Source of the DNA: an uncultured Clostridia bacterium
GTDB taxonomy: Bacteria; Bacillota; Clostridia; UBA1381; UBA9506
Direction: 5' to 3'
NCBI GenBank assembly: GCA_934438075.1
Contig: CAKSBF010000008.1
Location: forward strand, 1-64,000
DNA: 64,000 bases
Positions 9,401-17,817 of the stretch are shown here, in pieces. The stretch's first letter is position 1. Each line of letters starts with the position of its first letter. The position numbers and the translations under genes were made by a program. The notes beneath the pieces are model-generated. The model was not told the DNA's origin and did not search any database. It saw only the letters and a program-made list of their open reading frames with translations.

Positions 9401-10956
9401 AACTTGACATAAACGGAACAGGCAGATTTATCATGATTGACAAGGCGGGCAATGTGGGAAGTGTTGCAATTGCCGTTCTTACTATTGACAAAGAACCGCC
9501 GCAGGTTGTTGGTGAGGGCTGGCAGAGTATTGTGGATGCAAGAACGCAGGAAGCTATTAAACAGCTGCTGGAAACGCCGACCAACAGCACAATTAAATTA
9601 TTTATAACCTTTAATGAACAGTTGAAGGGCGCGGAGGTAAAGGCTTTCAAAAACAGCGAAAAAACAGAAGAACTTCTGCCGACCGATGAATATGTTACTG
9701 CTGTTACGAATGGCTGTACGCTTACGGTTGAGTTTAAGCAGAATTGTCTTGCAAAGCTGACAGTTTATGACCTCAGAGGAAATGCGCAGACATTGTGGAG
9801 ACCGGAGGATGGGCCAATCACTGTCATTGACAGAGAGATTCCAAAGCCTGCGGAGAGCTATCCGAACAGAGTCTTTGACAAAGAAAATAATGTGGTGACA
9901 ATGGAGTATGTTTTTGCTGACGGCGAGGAGGTTATGCTGCTGCAGGATCATGAAAGCGGATATAAAAACCGACACACCATTGTATTTTCTGAAAATGGCA
10001 CAAAGATTCTGAATTTCACAGATAGGGCCGGAAACGTATATACTGACTATCCTGTCATATCGGAAGTTGACGAATTGGCGCCGAATATTAAGATTAATAT
10101 GGATTTTGTGGGCAATGGCAATGTGCTTTCCGGAAATGAAAGCTACATGGCAGGTAATATGTACACGAACAAAGATGTACGTATCCTTTTGAATGTCGAT
10201 GATGAAACGGCGGAAGGCATTTTGGTTGAGGCGAAAACAAGGCTTGGTACACCGATTCAGGTGAAGACGGAAAAAATTGATTTAAACGGTAAGACATACC
10301 ACTATAATTTCGTTGTCAGTGAAAATGGCTCTTATCAGATTATTGCAAAGGATAAATGGGGACATAAAAATTTGATTGAAACAAACGTTTCCGTGATAGA
10401 TAAAACTGCGCCGACCATAAGGTTTAGCGCTGATACTACGGTTTTAAAAGCAGGAATTACGGAAGATGAGGCGAAAAGCAAAATTTTAGAAGAAACTGCA
10501 GCTGTGGATTTACAATCCGGGGCAAATTCGCCCATGGGTGATGCGCTGGAGACGGTGACTGACGGTGTAACGTTAAGTGTTGATCTAAGTAATGTAAAAC
10601 TTGATAAAGAGGGAAGATATACTGTTAAAATAACGGCAGCGGACCGGCTTGGAAACGTTTCTGAAAAGAAGCGCACAGTTACCGTTGTAAAAGACATATA
10701 TATCTTCAATGTCAACGGTTCATCTGTTTATGCAAACGACGTGTTCACGGCCTCCAAAGGTAAAATCAGGATTTTGGATGCGAGTGAAACTGCAAAATAT
10801 TATTACGCCAAGGGACATAAGTCTGCAGCACAGATGAAGTATGCAAAGGGTTTTCATGCAGGCGATGGTTTTGAAGCAGCGCAAAACGGATATTATACGA
10901 TTCTTGCACAGGAAAACAACAGGAAAATGTATCTGCTTTATGTGTACATATACTAA
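3403..10956 (+). CDS. Giant exported Ig-like-repeat surface protein
   Basis: This 2517-aa protein has a good RBS (AAAGGAGG) before ATG 3403. A signal peptide (MKKRFTACVLAFSMFTSQ..., cleavage near VSAAED) marks it as secreted. Residues about 30-600 are a large unrecognised front region. After that comes a series of about ten Ig-like units whose boundaries share an Asp followed two residues later by Ala/Pro-Pro: DYDAPS, DTLAPS, DNVDP, DGEPP, DKTAPE, DLTAPT, DKEPPQ, DREIPK, DELAPN, DKTAPTI. Many units end in AGN or GNxG turns, typical of bacterial Ig-like folds in adhesins. There is no SLH, LPXTG or stalk anchor at the C-terminus (ends YLLYVYIY), so attachment is unclear; it may bind the SLH-carrying neighbour. 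It is followed after 21 bases by the next giant gene, probably in one operon. No catalytic motif was recognised. Confidence 0.85.
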   Translation: MKKRFTACVLAFSMFTSQVSGMVSAAEDGKNTYGHSITYKPVTQLYTGGETVKFFDAGITEWGKLSDSITRSEAESIKWLQTNNYLLNRFGRKFNTAINMPGCFNSKGEWLTQIKGPRNVRRWDANVRFNALVDKEQRENGNISNMYDKGDIQYFFSWKVKTVQTRWGLNDKSNDTGFTLALSEWVSSSGGGWKKYNTLGDGPNLGNFSAWKNGENLTLIGFSARSDKDATVDSYLSGAMLVGRDVKGPGIRSVRVTSDAEGKNEIKNGAITLDTVDKLNERTIYFQVQWDEPVVFNGMTAKELEKLTLQVETIGIDGTSGMIAEAPFLKFAPSKTDGKPVMVFEYKIADPYTDNSAVTQERGYFYRFSKVTVSEKENAKLWNNIYDISGNKFASDENGQQPSGKVATAISGSPRVDLTPFGIKNIRITKKSEDTSAFIGNGDLLAVTLELNKPMAANTELEVLPEVTLNVEDPDGNDVVIKPSQEELRRKYYSSFYGDWREYEYFWVNQKRICAVEPSDDRKAITYYIQLHEGYKMKNGTSVKVTSVSSRGAGIKDECGYSFMNYALNDDGRLSPTDIPTGAKSKIAEYTVAPDKQYKLDYDAPSVEILAADMGNGIISIIALADDISLEGCDAAFTVKVNGSVENDGISYQAAASENYRESEWKKAAAGTLNILFSAPILNEDGKSKAYGFIKLPQRSEADKINISAVIVDEAGNSANAEKEFSAPEWSGFDTLAPSVKASVNQEEISIVISDIDDEITYMYGFPEDESNEPAVYITSAGKSGVLSSPDLPAEGMVYQRVAWIKASDSNGNTSDVLKIPVKFDRTYTAVNYTADTDKTYFPGDYPSAEIKIENAKAYWYMWAEKPAGVPDTAAYISEHFLADMKSRAEILGKAAALEDEDPDTEQSNNQHELTVTLEADTPVVAGINPANESYGENILPDETSRPIVLVLAAEKDDGSTLVKAIEFNTFYSAPKVNVRQNRFSTNDHAGKRVDYVRDGGKAGLLWASDTDQYAYPLNTPNLYGFAQAEIYLAADPVTGLERVDMANSSVTLEKVVYEGADVQGSETERTVIGEWKLENIGLSRLSNGISSAVLDIDPNSLETNYYKSSENGSCLGIRYEFVCNMHYMGGIAPTKTAITYFAFNNTPSGFIHSTLYDTGSWMSQYHKLDNFDKKNVEAIFDQNGRDITSNVPVYTVSTSYPEGYGYKEYICFSAPGGEFGLDSDRAYYGAPVQNTVDMNNTSKLAVHIGTDPDKLSDVLPFTVASYDVLSAPYDVGQYLFGDKDELREVTLYYRFEHPERGTVSPIYVMKIRRDNVDPVFDISISETRRPTNEVLVKLNALYDTQMASDGTIVIDTPETVLRSGEYMFDAWRAATDNDDLDNIPQEDQNWVWVSYDEDTDTNVYKCYVRVSPDEDGIYHFVSNGYFVPYTVDNAGNRNTSVLVNGESIEIMSGGMDWPCYYITNVDGEPPEFATEPIFTANEGSFNVTAKTDDSVKNVYLKFDKDYSGLLFGETSEESTMYNIKNVPGIISGGFSSENGEIDAEIYVKHSEAIPLSSVTLVIEDSAGNQTEYAYSFTSPLYGKKAEITNTKNTNGYPVYRYGETLDFSVPVKLDGLGEWYSLSHNNASVYSDGITQIEFTDLFGESGKENIYADIFGGAFAHSLIFTVNGEKIAPQTAVSADVKVTIDTSKTKGLSVEGGKTEFTFTENGTLTYSLINSELGQTREFSVPIANIDKTAPEAIVGFHTESEKDVETGVRRIYSATYSIEGFSEDDVILLPSENGAAPSDVTFDYGSENKKYTFRFRDAAGNEGSYTADASEIEFAQRMDNKITAYRLTYLAADENGFRTLGQFGVNDEIKSLGLVNRGVSVKTEALNQNGEVVSATVSVNGDLPDGAAVYAKEKLVMFTSESDAARTVNLTLTGTGAANSINVPVVLPADTIDLTAPTGTVIYMPEENSVKAYLVTNDTDLAENGVQVTGTKIDGTAFELKMDENGYYTELDINGTGRFIMIDKAGNVGSVAIAVLTIDKEPPQVVGEGWQSIVDARTQEAIKQLLETPTNSTIKLFITFNEQLKGAEVKAFKNSEKTEELLPTDEYVTAVTNGCTLTVEFKQNCLAKLTVYDLRGNAQTLWRPEDGPITVIDREIPKPAESYPNRVFDKENNVVTMEYVFADGEEVMLLQDHESGYKNRHTIVFSENGTKILNFTDRAGNVYTDYPVISEVDELAPNIKINMDFVGNGNVLSGNESYMAGNMYTNKDVRILLNVDDETAEGILVEAKTRLGTPIQVKTEKIDLNGKTYHYNFVVSENGSYQIIAKDKWGHKNLIETNVSVIDKTAPTIRFSADTTVLKAGITEDEAKSKILEETAAVDLQSGANSPMGDALETVTDGVTLSVDLSNVKLDKEGRYTVKITAADRLGNVSEKKRTVTVVKDIYIFNVNGSSVYANDVFTASKGKIRILDASETAKYYYAKGHKSAAQMKYAKGFHAGDGFEAAQNGYYTILAQENNRKMYLLYVYIY

Positions 10957-10977
10957 GAAACGGAGGTGCAAAATAAT

Positions 10978-13900
10978 ATGTTAAAACGATTGATATCAAT
11001 ACTGCTGACCATTTCGGTTTTGTTTGCCGTTATTCCGGCAGAAATTGTTTTTGCCGAACAGACAGACACAGAAACGGCAGAAATATCGAACCAATATATA
11101 AAGGTTATTGTGAATAAGAAAAACGGAGGGTATGTAATTTCCACTCTGGAGGGTGACATACTGAAGAAAAGCGATAATAATGCCATGCTTACCCACAGAG
11201 GGGAAAATTTTGACACATCCTTTACCTCTTTTAAGGCAGGTTCTGACGAATATGTATTCGGTGAAAAATACGGCCCTTTCGGTGCGGATAGTTCTGGTGT
11301 AGTCACGACAGTTGATTCTGACGGAAATTATATTAAGAGCGTATGGAGTGCCGGTGATTTTGAGGCAGAACAAAATATCTCACTTGTAAACAACAATGCA
11401 TCTGAACAGCTCGGTACCGCAATGATAACTTACACGGTGAAAAATAAATCTGCGGGCGCAAAGAATGTGAAAAGCCGTATTCTGATTGATACACAGCTCG
11501 GAGAGAATGATTATGGTTATTATGAGGTTCCGAAACAAAATCTGGGTCAGGGATACCATTATTTTGAGTTTGAAAAGACATGGGACACCTCCCTTGATCC
11601 TACTGTGAAAATGCCTTCCGATTATTTTGTAAGAGACAATCCATATTCATCTAACGTTGTCGGATATGGAGTAAACAGTGTTTTTACGGATCAAAAACCG
11701 TACAAAATGACCTTCGCGCATTGGGCAAACATTGCTTCTACGGTGTTTGACTATACACCTGACGAAACACTGAATTTTACAAATAATCTCAATGATAAAA
11801 AGACGGCGGACAGTGCGGCTGCACTCTATTATGATTTGGGAACCGTCGCACCGGGTGAGGAGAAATCCTTTTCGACCTACTATGGTGTTACCGCCAATCT
11901 GAAAAATAAAGAGAATAAAATCATCATTAACACAACCGCACCTTCAAAGCTGGAATTTAAGGACAGTTCGCGTTCGGTATATCGAGGCTCGGAGGAAATG
12001 GATAATGTTGTCCGTATTAATGTAAATCTTACCAATCCTCTCTATGCCGGAAAGGATTATAAAAAACTTGCGGTTGTCGTATATGCTTTAGGGTTTGAAA
12101 CGCAAAGGCAGACGGACGGCGGCAACTGGGTGGTGTATGACAATGCCGACCCGATTTATACGGACATAATTGACTTTAGGAGCGGAGAGAATAAAGTTAC
12201 ATATTTTGATTTTAAGTTTGAACCTAGGGAACGTGCACAGCTCGGTACATTTGTTATCAAGGTTTTTGATATGGATGAGGGTGTTAATGAACTTGGTTTC
12301 TATGCAGAGGATTATTGTCTCGGCACAACTGAAAATCATATTATACTCCCCGGTATGGATAACAATCTTCCGGCGATTACGCTGACGGGACTTGCTCCGG
12401 ATATTATTTACAATCAGGATATACGCTATATAACGGTTACAGGTCGCGGCGTAGAGTTTTTCAGAAGTGATTTGCTGGACAAAATCTATCTTCGCGGGGA
12501 AAATGGCACGAACTATGAAGTACCGATTGAAAATCTTATTTTTGAACAAGGCAGCAACCCGACAAAGGTCAGCATTATGCTTGAGGATTATATGGAGCCG
12601 GGTAGATATCAGCTTCATTTCTTATGGAAAAACGGTACAAATGAGCCGGCGCTTGACGGCGTTCCCGCTGACTTTACATCGGACGCCATGATTATTGGGG
12701 TGTCAAGTGATATCAAGTATTATAATGCCTGCTATGGTATTGTTACCGTGCAGCGCAACGGAAAAGATAAGTACAAAGTGGTCCCTTATAAAAATGAAGA
12801 TGAATTGCAAAAAGCAAATATTAAGGAAGACAATTTGCTGCTCGCTTTCAGAGGCGATATTCTGCAAGTGAAAGATAATAAAAATTTTTATCGGCTGTTT
12901 GGCAAAGACAAGGATATTAACATCAATTATATTCTCAATTATCACGGTGATGACCTGACCCTGGAAGAGAAAAGTGATGGCAGCGTTGAGGTGCTGATGG
13001 ACGGGAAGATAACAACTGTCGGCGCAAACACTACGGTGCGCAACGGTACGGCGGCATTTCGCTTAAAAGGGGGTACGGAATATCTGATCCCCGAATATAG
13101 TGAGGAAGGAGAAGTGAAGAAAAACGGGGAACTTTCGGGCAGTCAAGATTTTATTGAGCTGAAATGGGATAATGCTTTTGATGTTTTAACAACGGTCGGC
13201 GGATTTCTGATTGATATGAAATACGGCGTTCTTGGAAAAATTCAAAATGATGATGAAACAAAATATGACATCATATCGTTTGGCGGAAGTCTTGACCTTG
13301 GGTTTATGACGCCGGGCGGTGCGGCAGCTGTACGACAAAACAACGCTGCAGGCGCCAGATGGACAACGGATTTTGTTGAGGTAGAGCATGATGATCTTGA
13401 TGATGGGTATACCTTCGGGCTTACGTTTGATGAGAATTCCGGAGAGTTCAGATCACAGGTTAAGGAAAAGGATGTTCCTCCCGCAAACAAGGAGGCGAGC
13501 CGTGTTGAGGCAGGGGCCGCAATACACGATATTCTTTACGGCGGGAAAGATCCGGGATATATTGGAATTAATATGAGCGCATATGTCGCTCTTCCGCAAA
13601 TCGTTAAATTTTTGCCCAATAAAATTGAAGGCGATTTAAGCATTAACACAATTGGCGGATATGAAGTAGGTGTAGATGCGGAAGTTGAAACTGCTAACAT
13701 TACCATGGCCTTATCTCTTGTTGTAAAATCATCGCCATCGGGCGCGCCGATTCCTGATAAGCTGTATTTTACCATTGGCGGCTTTGAACCGGGTGCCAAT
13801 GTTGACGGGCTGGGTGTGGTTTGGATAACGGGAGGCGGAGGCGGTTTTGACAAACTGTACGACACCATTTACGGCAAGGATGGTATTCCGCCGCTCACGC

Positions 13901-16900
13901 TGTTGCTGCATGTTGAATTTGACATAACCAAGATATTGACAGGCAGCGCTGATTTGGAGCTTTCACTGCGTTCGCTTAAAATATCGTTTGACAGCTTGAG
14001 TCTTAAAATGCTCAAGGATGCAAAGTTTGTTGAAGGCGGAGAAATTGCCGTTGGCTGGTATCCTAATTTTAACATGAATTTATCTGCCGGTGTAAACTTT
14101 AAGCAAATTATGAAGGGTGGATTAACCATAACGGCGGCAGCGGGCCGTGATACAGCAGATTTTGTTCAATTTGTTTTAAATGTTGCAATAGGGCTTCCGC
14201 AATATATCCCAATTGTCGGCGGTATGGAACTTGCTTCGGCAGAACTTGGCGGCGGGAGCGAAAAAGTGTGGGGCGCTGTTGAGGTACTCAGCCTTATAAA
14301 AGTTGGATTTACATACTATTGGGGAGGAAACATTGAATTCACGCACGGCAATCCGGGCGGAAGTCAGAGTTTTGCGACTTTATCATCGACAGATGATATC
14401 GGCGTAAGAAGAACAAAAATGCTGTATAATGATATGATCAAGCCGATGGAAGTCGGAAAAGACCATACCACGGGCGAGGTGCAATTTGCATCCGTTGGAG
14501 GAAACCTTGCATACAGTGCGGGAAGTACGGCCGTTTCTGATTTCACTGAGCGAGTAAAAAGAGCAAGAGATTCGGGGATACGGCTTATGAGTATGAACAG
14601 TGCCCGGACGGAAATATTTACAAACAACGAAAGAACAAGTCACTTGGTTAATTTTGGAGAGGCTTGTGATTATATCCTTTCGATAAGCCGTGCGGATGGT
14701 TCGGAGCTTTCTTTGTCAGACATTAAAGAGCATATGTGTGTAAAACAGGGTGGAACCGCATATGAGTTAAGATATTACACCGCTCCCGAAAAGGATGCGA
14801 CAGATGAGCAGAAGAAAGAGGCTCTTGAAAAAGCAAACATTAATGTTTCCGGAAGTGCGGCATATATAGCCGTGCCAAAGTCGGACGTGATGGGAAGTCT
14901 GCTGATAGAATTTTCTGACGGCAAGGCCTATGACATCAGCGCTATAAAGGTAAATCCAATTGGTGAGCTGACCGCTTGCTCCGCGCAGGTGAACGGAAAC
15001 GTCATGTCAGTAAAGTGGGATGGGGAAAATATAAACGACAGTGCTAAAATTATTGTTTCCGTCTCTGACGGTGATGAGCAAAACGCCATTATTTTAAATG
15101 AGAGTGAAATATCCGCAAAGTCAAAAAGTGCGGATGTTAACATTCCCAATAAAATAGCAAGCGGCGAATACAGCGTTAAAGTAACATTAAGCGATGAAAA
15201 CACATGTTTTAACAGCTATGATGCCGGAAAGGTTATGATTAAAAATGAGAGTGCGCCAAACTCCGCCGAAGATGTTGTGATAGAAAACTGCGGAGATGAC
15301 AAACTGAAAATTACTGTCGGCACAAATGAGGAAAACTTTGACGGATATCTTGTTGAGGTGTATGAGGACGGAAAGCTTGCCGACACGGGATTATATTTTG
15401 CCAAAGATGAAGCAATCATTATTGGCGGGCGGTATGAAATGCCCGTCTTGGATGAGTACGGAAAACCAACGGGAAAAACTGTAACAGTGGGCTATACTCC
15501 TGAAAAAGAGTACAGTGCAAAGGTAAGATTGTGCAATATTGTGAAGGATTCGGACGGCAATGCTGTTTACCATTGCAGCGCATATAAAATGTCACCGCAG
15601 GTAAAGCTGAGGGGGTCAACGCCGCTGGTTATACAAATGGATTACGACAAAGTTAAGGGTGAAGTTAAAGTAAGTTCGGATGTACCCGTAAGCGGCGAAC
15701 TGTATATCAATTTTGCTGCGGGCGAAGGTGAATGGTATGAGTTTAAAGATAAGACCACGGAAATTTTGCAGAGTGTTAATCTTGTAGACGGTGACTATAC
15801 ATTTGAATTTTATGCTGCGGACAGTGATGGAGACCATGCTATTGTTCAAAAAATAATCAGTATTGATACAACTGCACCTGTAATCATGGTTGCCTCGCCA
15901 ATGAGCGGAGACTGCTTTGACGGCGACAGTATAACCGTAACTGCAACGGCGGACAAAGATGCGGACTATTCATTCAAAATTAACGGCAATATGGTTTTGC
16001 CTCAGGAAAATAATATTTTTGCGGACGGAATCATGAAATGCAGGCTTCCATTGGGAGAGGCGGCGAAACTTGCAAAAATTGACTTGGAGATAGCGGCAAA
16101 AGACAAGGCGGGAAATGAAACGGTTAAGAAACTTTCTCTGACAAATAAAAATGTTTCCGATATAACCTCGATTAGTATATCGGGCACGGATAGATTGATT
16201 GCAGACGGAAAACTTGCACTTGGTGAGGGAGAAAGTGCACAGCTTAGAGTTTTCGGATTATTGCAAAACGGAGAAAAGATTGATATTACAGATATGGATG
16301 CAACCCTGCTTGAGATAACGAGCGGTACATCAGCCGAACTTGAAGGCACAAAAGTGACGGCGGGATTTGTCGGACAGACGCTTGTACGTGCCGGCTTTGC
16401 TCTGGGTGGAAATGAATTTCTTTATGATGGAGTTGTTGTAGAAACCACGGAAAAGAGCTTAATTTATTCCGCGTTGGAGGAAATCATAGCTGAGGCAAAA
16501 CAGATAACTAATCAAGGATACACAGATCAAAGCTGGAGCGGACTTCAGAACGCTATCAGAGGTGCAGAACAGATTATGTCGGCAGAAGGCGTGAGTCAAA
16601 GTGATATTGATAATGCCGCAACAGTTGTTTCAAACGCCATTGCGGCACTTAAAATAAGAAATACCAATTCATCCGGCAGAAGCACACCGTACTATACAGT
16701 TTCGTTTAATACAAACGGTGCAGGCAGCATTGCGGGCCAAAAAATAAAATCGGCGCTTAAGGCCGTGAGACCCAAAGATCCTGTTAAAAACGGATATGTT
16801 TTTGACGGCTGGTATATTGATAAGAGATTGTCGATGCCTTATGATTTCAACGACGGCGTAACAAGGAGTTTTACGCTCTATGCTAAGTGGATTGAGGAGG

Positions 16901-17484
16901 AAAACGGGCAGGAGATATCAGAATGGAAAAACCCGTTTGCAGATGTTTCTGAGAACGGCTGGTTTTTCAAAAATGTTGAATATGCAGTGAAAAATGGGCT
17001 GTTTAACGGAACGAGTGAAACAATATTTTCACCGGACGGCCTTACGACGAGGGCAATGTTTGTAACTGTGCTTTACCGTGCAGAGGGTAAACCTTCGGTG
17101 AATGATAGTATATCGTTTGGCGATGTGCATATGAATGCTTATTATGCAAATGCAGTTATGTGGGCGGAGAAAAATGGTATTGTCAAGGGCGCTTCCGAAA
17201 CAGAATTTGCGCCTGACAGCACGATTACGAGAGAACAAATGGCGGCGATTATATATCGCTACGCAAAGTATAAGGGATATGATGTGTCAGTCGGAGAAAG
17301 TACGAATATTCTTTCGTATGATGACGCAGAAAGTATTTCGGAGTATGCAGTTTCTTCCGTTCAGTATGCGGTAGGCAGCGGCTTGATGAAGGGTAGGACA
17401 GATACGACAATTAATCCGAAGGACAACGCAACAAGGGCTGAAATTGCAGCGATTCTGCAAAGGTTTCTTGAAGCAAATCAATAA
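10978..17484 (+). CDS. Giant SLH-anchored surface protein
   Basis: This 2168-aa protein is read from ATG 10978 (GGAGG at 10962-10966). A GTG at 10966 overlaps the RBS and is rejected. A signal peptide (MLKRLISILLTISVLFAVIPA...) starts it. The long body is of unknown family; about residues 740-1140 are rich in Gly and alternating hydrophobics (GGSLDLGF, WITGGGGGF, VGWYPNF), suggesting a large beta-structure. Later parts are Ig-like, for example DTTAPVIMVASP around residue 1635. Near the end come a FIVAR-like helical unit (about 1831-1895), an InlB/Listeria-Bacteroides repeat (about 1904-1973; KNGYVFDGWY) and three SLH domains (about 1984-2168, each with a TRA/TRE motif). SLH domains are known to bind pyruvylated secondary cell-wall polymer. 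It is the last gene before a strong terminator. Confidence 0.87.
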   Translation: MLKRLISILLTISVLFAVIPAEIVFAEQTDTETAEISNQYIKVIVNKKNGGYVISTLEGDILKKSDNNAMLTHRGENFDTSFTSFKAGSDEYVFGEKYGPFGADSSGVVTTVDSDGNYIKSVWSAGDFEAEQNISLVNNNASEQLGTAMITYTVKNKSAGAKNVKSRILIDTQLGENDYGYYEVPKQNLGQGYHYFEFEKTWDTSLDPTVKMPSDYFVRDNPYSSNVVGYGVNSVFTDQKPYKMTFAHWANIASTVFDYTPDETLNFTNNLNDKKTADSAAALYYDLGTVAPGEEKSFSTYYGVTANLKNKENKIIINTTAPSKLEFKDSSRSVYRGSEEMDNVVRINVNLTNPLYAGKDYKKLAVVVYALGFETQRQTDGGNWVVYDNADPIYTDIIDFRSGENKVTYFDFKFEPRERAQLGTFVIKVFDMDEGVNELGFYAEDYCLGTTENHIILPGMDNNLPAITLTGLAPDIIYNQDIRYITVTGRGVEFFRSDLLDKIYLRGENGTNYEVPIENLIFEQGSNPTKVSIMLEDYMEPGRYQLHFLWKNGTNEPALDGVPADFTSDAMIIGVSSDIKYYNACYGIVTVQRNGKDKYKVVPYKNEDELQKANIKEDNLLLAFRGDILQVKDNKNFYRLFGKDKDININYILNYHGDDLTLEEKSDGSVEVLMDGKITTVGANTTVRNGTAAFRLKGGTEYLIPEYSEEGEVKKNGELSGSQDFIELKWDNAFDVLTTVGGFLIDMKYGVLGKIQNDDETKYDIISFGGSLDLGFMTPGGAAAVRQNNAAGARWTTDFVEVEHDDLDDGYTFGLTFDENSGEFRSQVKEKDVPPANKEASRVEAGAAIHDILYGGKDPGYIGINMSAYVALPQIVKFLPNKIEGDLSINTIGGYEVGVDAEVETANITMALSLVVKSSPSGAPIPDKLYFTIGGFEPGANVDGLGVVWITGGGGGFDKLYDTIYGKDGIPPLTLLLHVEFDITKILTGSADLELSLRSLKISFDSLSLKMLKDAKFVEGGEIAVGWYPNFNMNLSAGVNFKQIMKGGLTITAAAGRDTADFVQFVLNVAIGLPQYIPIVGGMELASAELGGGSEKVWGAVEVLSLIKVGFTYYWGGNIEFTHGNPGGSQSFATLSSTDDIGVRRTKMLYNDMIKPMEVGKDHTTGEVQFASVGGNLAYSAGSTAVSDFTERVKRARDSGIRLMSMNSARTEIFTNNERTSHLVNFGEACDYILSISRADGSELSLSDIKEHMCVKQGGTAYELRYYTAPEKDATDEQKKEALEKANINVSGSAAYIAVPKSDVMGSLLIEFSDGKAYDISAIKVNPIGELTACSAQVNGNVMSVKWDGENINDSAKIIVSVSDGDEQNAIILNESEISAKSKSADVNIPNKIASGEYSVKVTLSDENTCFNSYDAGKVMIKNESAPNSAEDVVIENCGDDKLKITVGTNEENFDGYLVEVYEDGKLADTGLYFAKDEAIIIGGRYEMPVLDEYGKPTGKTVTVGYTPEKEYSAKVRLCNIVKDSDGNAVYHCSAYKMSPQVKLRGSTPLVIQMDYDKVKGEVKVSSDVPVSGELYINFAAGEGEWYEFKDKTTEILQSVNLVDGDYTFEFYAADSDGDHAIVQKIISIDTTAPVIMVASPMSGDCFDGDSITVTATADKDADYSFKINGNMVLPQENNIFADGIMKCRLPLGEAAKLAKIDLEIAAKDKAGNETVKKLSLTNKNVSDITSISISGTDRLIADGKLALGEGESAQLRVFGLLQNGEKIDITDMDATLLEITSGTSAELEGTKVTAGFVGQTLVRAGFALGGNEFLYDGVVVETTEKSLIYSALEEIIAEAKQITNQGYTDQSWSGLQNAIRGAEQIMSAEGVSQSDIDNAATVVSNAIAALKIRNTNSSGRSTPYYTVSFNTNGAGSIAGQKIKSALKAVRPKDPVKNGYVFDGWYIDKRLSMPYDFNDGVTRSFTLYAKWIEEENGQEISEWKNPFADVSENGWFFKNVEYAVKNGLFNGTSETIFSPDGLTTRAMFVTVLYRAEGKPSVNDSISFGDVHMNAYYANAVMWAEKNGIVKGASETEFAPDSTITREQMAAIIYRYAKYKGYDVSVGESTNILSYDDAESISEYAVSSVQYAVGSGLMKGRTDTTINPKDNATRAEIAAILQRFLEANQ

Positions 17485-17511
17485 GCAGTAATTTGGCAGA
17501 AAAATTTAATG

Positions 17512-17555
17512 ATGAGCCCCCGTTTGAATTTTCAAACGGGGGCTCATACTTTCCT
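17512..17555 (+). terminator. Strong terminator after the giant surface protein operon
   Basis: A 16-bp stem runs from ATGAGCCCCCGTTTGA (17512-17527) to its exact complement at 17532-17547 with a four-base loop. A T-rich stretch follows. It lies 27 bases after the stop at 17484. Confidence 0.85.
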
Positions 17556-17731
17556 TCTATGAATGTTTTGCAGACAGAAGCAATACAATTGCACTTGTCA
17601 AAATGTGAATTAAAAGTATATTTTAAACCTAATTTTAGCGGTATATAGTAGTTCATTTTACCGGGTTGGCAAAATAGCGATATTGTGGTATTAACTGCAG
17701 AAAACTTGTGGAGATTGAGTTATCAGAAGCA

Positions 17732-17761
17732 TTGACAGCCTCATTTAGACGGTGATAGAAT
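17732..17761 (+). promoter_or_regulatory. Promoter of the CE7-type deacetylase
   Basis: Consensus TTGACA at 17732-17737 and TAGAAT at 17756-17761 are 18 bases apart. The ATG lies 56 bases after the -10 box. The rest of the gap 17556-17817 shows nothing recognisable. Confidence 0.7.
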
Positions 17762-17817
17762 AAATATTGGTAAAAGTAGAGATTATCTGTGTTAAAACAG
17801 AAGGAAAGGAGAAACAT

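Noticed and set aside
4260..10971. Many minus-strand frames of 60-170 codons inside the giant Ig-repeat gene
   Set aside because: They lack RBS sites and lie opposite a continuous, well-composed 2517-codon frame; they are antisense shadows.
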